Positions 6,878 to 10,210 of a stretch of 10,210 bases of DNA are shown here, in pieces. The position numbers and the translations under genes are program-made. Positions within the stretch are counted from its first letter, which is position 1. Every line of letters begins with the position of its first letter. The notes beneath the pieces are model-generated. The model worked only from the letters and a program-made list of their open reading frames with translations. It was not told where the DNA came from and searched no databases. Source of the stretch: JBJXHB01 sp046160725 (GTDB lineage Bacteria; Pseudomonadota; Gammaproteobacteria; Burkholderiales; Burkholderiaceae_C); assembly GCA_046160725.1 (NCBI GenBank), contig JBJXHB010000325.1, positions 1-10,210 of the forward strand, given 5' to 3'.

Positions 6878-7636
6878 ATGCTGGCGTTGAGTGGTGTCTC
6901 CAAGGGCTTCGGCCAACTGCGTGCGGTCGACGGCGTCAGCCTCACCGTGCCGGCGGGCCGCATCACCGGCCTGATCGGGCCCAACGGCGCCGGCAAGACC
7001 ACGCTGTTCAACCTGATCGCCGGCACGCTGCGGCCCGATGCCGGTGAGATCCGCTTCGAGCGCGAGCGCATCGACGGCCTGGCGCCGGACCGCATCTTCC
7101 AGCGCGGGCTGGCCCGCACCTTCCAGGTGCCGCGGCCGTTTCCACAGATGACGGTGCTGGAGAACCTGATGCTGGTGCCGCAGCAACAGGCCGGCGAGCG
7201 CTTCTGGAACAACTGGGTGCGCGCCGGCCATGTGGCGCGCCAGGAGCGTGCGGCGCGCGAGCGCGCCATGGCGCAGTTGGAAGTCTGCGGCCTGGCCGAC
7301 AAGGCGGGCGACCTGGCCGGGCGCCTGTCGGGCGGGCAACACAAGCTGCTGGAGCTGGCGCGGGTGCTGATGGCCGAACCGCGGTTGATCTTGCTGGACG
7401 AGCCGGCCGCGGGTGTGAACCCGACGCTGCTGGAGACGCTGGTGCAGCGCATCGCCGCGCTGCATGCGCAGGGCATCGCCTTCCTGGTGATCGAGCACCA
7501 CATGGACCTGGTGATGCGGCTGTGCGACCCGATCATCGTGATGGTGCAGGGCCAGGTGGTGTGCCAGGGCACCCCCGCACAGGTGCAGGCCGACCCGCGC
7601 GTGCTGGACGCCTACCTGGGCGAGGTGCCGACATGA
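6878..7636 (+). CDS. livG: Branched-chain amino acid type ABC transporter ATP-binding protein LivG
   Basis: This 252-residue cytoplasmic ATPase powers a HAAT-family importer for branched-chain amino acids or related small carboxylates/amides. All nucleotide-binding motifs are intact: Walker A GPNGAGKT (34-41), Q-loop Gln 83, signature LSGGQ (150-154), Walker B LILLDEP (170-176, Glu 175) and the switch His 207 in EHH. The insert after the Q-loop (about 100-130, with FWNNWVRAGHVARQE) and the ARTFQVPRPFPQMTVLENLML stretch are typical of LivG and separate it from LivF. It is the first gene of a tightly overlapping livGFHM cluster, and its TGA overlaps the livF ATG. It starts 84 bases after the methyltransferase gene without a visible ribosome site. 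Substrate specificity cannot be read from the ATPase. Confidence 0.94.
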   Translation: MLALSGVSKGFGQLRAVDGVSLTVPAGRITGLIGPNGAGKTTLFNLIAGTLRPDAGEIRFERERIDGLAPDRIFQRGLARTFQVPRPFPQMTVLENLMLVPQQQAGERFWNNWVRAGHVARQERAARERAMAQLEVCGLADKAGDLAGRLSGGQHKLLELARVLMAEPRLILLDEPAAGVNPTLLETLVQRIAALHAQGIAFLVIEHHMDLVMRLCDPIIVMVQGQVVCQGTPAQVQADPRVLDAYLGEVPT

Positions 7637-8394
7637 CGCCGCTGCTGGTGGCCGACGATGTCGTCGCCGGCTATGTGCCCGGCCTGCCCATCGTGCAGGG
7701 CGCGTCGGTGCAGGTGGCCGCGCGCGAGGTGGCCTGCATCATCGGCCCCAACGGCGCCGGCAAGAGCACGCTGCTGAAGGCCCTGGTCGGCCTGGTCGGG
7801 CTGGAGGGCGGGCGCATCAGCCTGGGCGGGCGCGCGCTGGCCGGCCTGCCACCGCACGAGATCATCGCGGCCGGCCTGGGTTTCGTGCCGCAGACGGCCA
7901 ATGTCTTCACCACGCTGACCATCGCCGAGAACCTGGCCGCCGGTGCCCACCTGCTGCACGGCGCGGCGTCCCGCGGCGAGCGCGCAGCCCGGCTGGAGCG
8001 GGCCTATGCGCTGTTTCCGGACCTGGCGGCCAAGCGCCAGCACCGGGCACGCACGCTGTCCGGCGGCCAGCGCCAGATGCTGGCCATGGCGCGCGCGCTG
8101 ATGACCAACCCGGCCGTGCTGCTGCTGGACGAGCCGACGGCCGGGCTGGCGCCGAAGGTGGTGCAGGAGGTCTTCGAGCGCCTGCGCGGACTGGCCGATG
8201 GCGGCGTCGCCGTGCTGATGGTGGAGCAGAACGCCAAGGCCGCGCTGCGCATGGCCGACCGTGGCTATGTGCTGGTGCAGGGCCGCAACCATGTGGCGGG
8301 CAGTGCCCAGGCGCTGCTGGGCGACCCAGCCGTTGCGGCGGCTTTCCTGGGTGGCGCCAGTGCCCATGCGGCGCCGGCCGGAGCGGCCGCATGA
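7633..8394 (+). CDS. livF: Branched-chain amino acid type ABC transporter ATP-binding protein LivF
   Basis: This is the second ATPase (253 residues) of the Liv/HAAT importer, expected to pair with LivG under the LivH-LivM channel. Walker A GPNGAGKS (38-45), Gln 87, signature LSGGQ (142-146), Walker B VLLLDEP (162-168) and the family-typical VEQN (197-200), which replaces the usual switch His, are all present. FVPQTANVFTTLTIAENL (84-101) is characteristic of LivF. The ATG at 7633 is chosen because it shares ATGA with the livG stop and has GAGG 7 bases upstream; the open frame extends further back but only inside livG. The C-terminus ends in a short Ala-rich tail (about 240-253) beyond the usual LivF fold. 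Confidence 0.94.
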   Translation: MTPLLVADDVVAGYVPGLPIVQGASVQVAAREVACIIGPNGAGKSTLLKALVGLVGLEGGRISLGGRALAGLPPHEIIAAGLGFVPQTANVFTTLTIAENLAAGAHLLHGAASRGERAARLERAYALFPDLAAKRQHRARTLSGGQRQMLAMARALMTNPAVLLLDEPTAGLAPKVVQEVFERLRGLADGGVAVLMVEQNAKAALRMADRGYVLVQGRNHVAGSAQALLGDPAVAAAFLGGASAHAAPAGAAA

Positions 8395-9299
8395 TCGGCC
8401 AGGCCATTGCCGACGGCATCTTCACCGGCGCCGTGATCGCGCTCGGCGCCATCGGCGTCAGCTTCACCATGCAGATCATGCGGTTTGCGAACTTCGCACA
8501 CAGCGAACTGCTGACCTGGGGCGCCTACCTCGCGCTGGTGTTCGTCGCCTTCGCCGGGCCGGGCACGCCGACCGCGGGCCTGAGCTTCGGCTGGCCCTTG
8601 CTGGCGGCCGCGCTGCTGGCCGCGGCGCTGACCGGGCTGCTGGCCTGGGGCGTGGACCGGCTGGTCTATCAGCGGCTGCGGCGCCAGGGCGCCCACCACC
8701 TGACGCTGGTGTTCGCGGCCTTCGGTGCCGCGCTGGTCATGCGCCACCTGGTGGTGCTGATCTGGGGCCACGAGTCGCGCTTCTACACCCGCGAGCTGCA
8801 GATGGCGGTGGAGGTGCTGCCCGGCATCCGGGTGCTGCCGGACCAGGTCTTCATCCTCGGGCTGGCACTGCTGGCGGTGGTGGTGTTGTGGGCCTTCCTG
8901 ACCTTCAGCCGCACCGGTATCGCCATGCGCGCGGTGGCCGAGAACCCGGCGCTGGCCCAGGCCTGCGGCATCGAGGTGGCACGGGTCATCCGGGCCACCT
9001 GGATCATCGGCGGCGCGCTGGCCGCCATGGCGGGCGTCTTCACCGGCCTGACGCCCCAGGTCAACCCGGAGATCGGCGCCAACCTGCTGCTGGCGCTGTT
9101 TGCCGCCGCCATCCTGGGTGGCGTGGGCAGCCTGCCCGGGGCCGTGGTCGGCGGGCTGTTGGTGGGCCTGGCCGAGAACGTGGCGCTGCTGTGGGTGGAC
9201 CCGGGCTACAAGCCGGCCATGAGCTTCGCGGTGCTGCTGCTGGTGCTGCTGGCACGGCCGCAGGGCCTGTTCGGCCAGCGCACGGAGGGCGACCGGTGA
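8391..9299 (+). CDS. livH: Branched-chain amino acid type ABC transporter permease LivH
   Basis: This 302-residue inner-membrane permease is one half of the translocation channel of the Liv/HAAT importer. Hydrophobic segments occur at about 8-28, 41-56, 68-88, 104-125, 153-172, 203-220, 231-262 and 276-288. The family hallmark FANFAHSELLTWGAYLAL is at 32-49. The cytoplasmic EAA-like coupling loop, which contacts the ATPases, runs over about 178-216 (AMRAVAENPALAQACGIEV, then GGALAAMAGV). Length is normal for LivH. The ATG shares ATGA with the livF stop, and GGAG (8380-8383) lies 7 bases upstream. No periplasmic receptor gene is seen beside it, so the substrate is left open between branched-chain amino acids and other HAAT ligands such as urea, short amides or aromatic acids. 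Confidence 0.93.
   Translation: MIGQAIADGIFTGAVIALGAIGVSFTMQIMRFANFAHSELLTWGAYLALVFVAFAGPGTPTAGLSFGWPLLAAALLAAALTGLLAWGVDRLVYQRLRRQGAHHLTLVFAAFGAALVMRHLVVLIWGHESRFYTRELQMAVEVLPGIRVLPDQVFILGLALLAVVVLWAFLTFSRTGIAMRAVAENPALAQACGIEVARVIRATWIIGGALAAMAGVFTGLTPQVNPEIGANLLLALFAAAILGGVGSLPGAVVGGLLVGLAENVALLWVDPGYKPAMSFAVLLLVLLARPQGLFGQRTEGDR
9284..9289 (+). promoter_or_regulatory. Ribosome binding site deciding the GTG start of livM
   Basis: GGAGGG lies 6 bases before the GTG at 9296, within the last codons of livH. It supports that GTG over later starts, since the next segment already encodes the first LivM membrane helix. Confidence 0.7.
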
Positions 9300-10210
9300 G
9301 CGGCATCGCGGCCTACGGCGTGTTTTTTGCCTGCGTGGTGCTGATCCTCGGCCTGGTCACGCTGGGGCTGAACCTGCAATGGGGCTCCACCGGGCTGTTC
9401 AATGCCGGCGTGGTGGGCTTCTATGCCATCGGCGGCTATACCCAGGCCATCCTGACCGCCGAGCCGGCCGCCGGCCACCTGGGCAACCTGGGCTGGCCCT
9501 GGGCCGCCGGGCTGGTCGCGGCCATGGCGGTGACGGCGCTGGCCGCCTGGGCCATCGGCGCACTGACGGTGCGGCTGCGCGGCGACTACCTGGCCATCAC
9601 CTCCTTCGGCATCGCGGTGGCCATCCAGCTTGTGACGCTGAACGCGCAGGCGCTGACCGGCGGACCGAACGGCCTGACCCGCCTGGCCAAGCCCATGGCC
9701 GGCCTGGCCGACACGCCCTGGGCCTTCAACCTGGTCTATCTGGGGCTGCTGGTGCTGATTGTCGGCACGGTGTATGTGGCGCTCGAGCGCATGCTGCGTT
9801 CGCCCTGGGGCCGGGTGCTGCGCGCCATCCGCGAGGACGAACTGGCCGCGGTGGCCCTGGGCAAGAGCGCCACGCGATTCCGGCTGGAGGCCTTTGTCAT
9901 CGGCAGCACGCTGATGGGCCTGGCCGGCGCGCTGTATGTGTCGTTCATCGGTTTCGTCAGCCCGTTCGATTTCCTGCCCATCCTGACCTTCCAGGTCTGG
10001 GCCATGCTGATCGTCGGCGGCAGCGGCAACAACCGTGGTGCGCTGCTGGGTGCGCTGGTGGTGTGGGGCATCTGGACGCTGTCCGGCGTGGCCGTCACCA
10101 AGCTGCTGCCGCCGTCCCAGGCGGCCCAGGGCGCCGCACTGCAGGTCATCCTGATCGGCCTGGCGCTGGTGCTGATGCTGCTGTACCGCCCGCGCGGGCT
10201 GATCGGTGAA
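9296..10210 (+). CDS. livM: Branched-chain amino acid type ABC transporter permease LivM, 3' end beyond the right edge
   Basis: This is the second inner-membrane permease of the Liv/HAAT importer, with 305 codons visible and no stop. Hydrophobic segments cover much of the protein (for example 6-25, 68-91, 145-163, 198-220, 231-262 and 281-297). LivM hallmarks are LRGDYLAITSFG (94-105), TGGPNGL (121-127), and the EAA-like loop with AIREDELAAVALGKSA (177-192) followed by GLAGALY (208-214). The GTG start shares GTGA with the livH stop and has GGAGGG upstream. The sequence ends at LLYRPRGLIGE, which in this family lies close to the C-terminus, so only a short tail should be missing. A LivK-like receptor gene, if present, would lie outside the window. 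Confidence 0.92.
   Translation, partial: MSGIAAYGVFFACVVLILGLVTLGLNLQWGSTGLFNAGVVGFYAIGGYTQAILTAEPAAGHLGNLGWPWAAGLVAAMAVTALAAWAIGALTVRLRGDYLAITSFGIAVAIQLVTLNAQALTGGPNGLTRLAKPMAGLADTPWAFNLVYLGLLVLIVGTVYVALERMLRSPWGRVLRAIREDELAAVALGKSATRFRLEAFVIGSTLMGLAGALYVSFIGFVSPFDFLPILTFQVWAMLIVGGSGNNRGALLGALVVWGIWTLSGVAVTKLLPPSQAAQGAALQVILIGLALVLMLLYRPRGLIGE

Noticed and set aside
6404..7501. Minus-strand open frame of 365 codons opposite livG
   Set aside because: It spans the end of the methyltransferase gene and most of livG, has no motif, and conflicts with intact Walker A/B motifs on the other strand.
1..10210. CRISPR array, tRNA, insertion sequence or phage element
   Set aside because: No regularly spaced direct repeats, no cloverleaf-like segment, no transposase or integrase motif and no terminal inverted repeats were seen on either strand.

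Overview
The base composition is very GC-rich throughout, codons mostly end in G or C, and a Bug-type (TctC-like) solute receptor is present. Together with the proteobacterial-type indolepyruvate oxidoreductase, this suggests a beta-proteobacterium of the order Burkholderiales. That placement is an inference from gene content and composition; there is no rRNA or other marker gene here. The window is gene-dense, and the longest stretch without a gene is 187 bases (4406-4592).

Left part, minus strand (4405 down to 1, running off the left edge): a three-gene cluster read as iorA, then a Bug-family periplasmic binding protein, then iorB. IorA and IorB are the two subunits of an indolepyruvate (2-oxoacid/arylpyruvate):ferredoxin oxidoreductase, which converts arylpyruvates from aromatic amino acid breakdown into aryl-acetyl-CoA. 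The receptor gene sits between the two subunit genes, and its stop overlaps the iorB start by 4 bases. This arrangement suggests uptake of an organic acid coupled to its oxidation.

Middle part, plus strand (4593-6793), divergent from iorA: two genes that overlap by 4 bases. The first encodes a 174-residue, highly charged, probably coiled-coil protein built on a 32-residue repeat. The second encodes a 559-residue protein with an N-terminal SAM-dependent methyltransferase-like domain and C-terminal TPR-like repeats. I do not recognise a characterised system with this pairing, and it is the best candidate here for something undescribed.

Right part, plus strand (6878 to the right edge): a branched-chain amino acid type (HAAT/Liv) ABC transporter in the order livG, livF, livH, livM. 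It has two ATPases followed by two membrane permeases, each overlapping the next by 4 bases. LivM reaches the window edge without a stop, apparently only a few residues short. No periplasmic LivK/J receptor gene is in view.

No tRNA, rRNA, CRISPR array, insertion sequence, integrase or attachment site was seen. Candidate regulatory sites are limited to a sigma-70-like promoter and two GC-rich palindromes in the divergent region, plus a weak -10-like element before livG.
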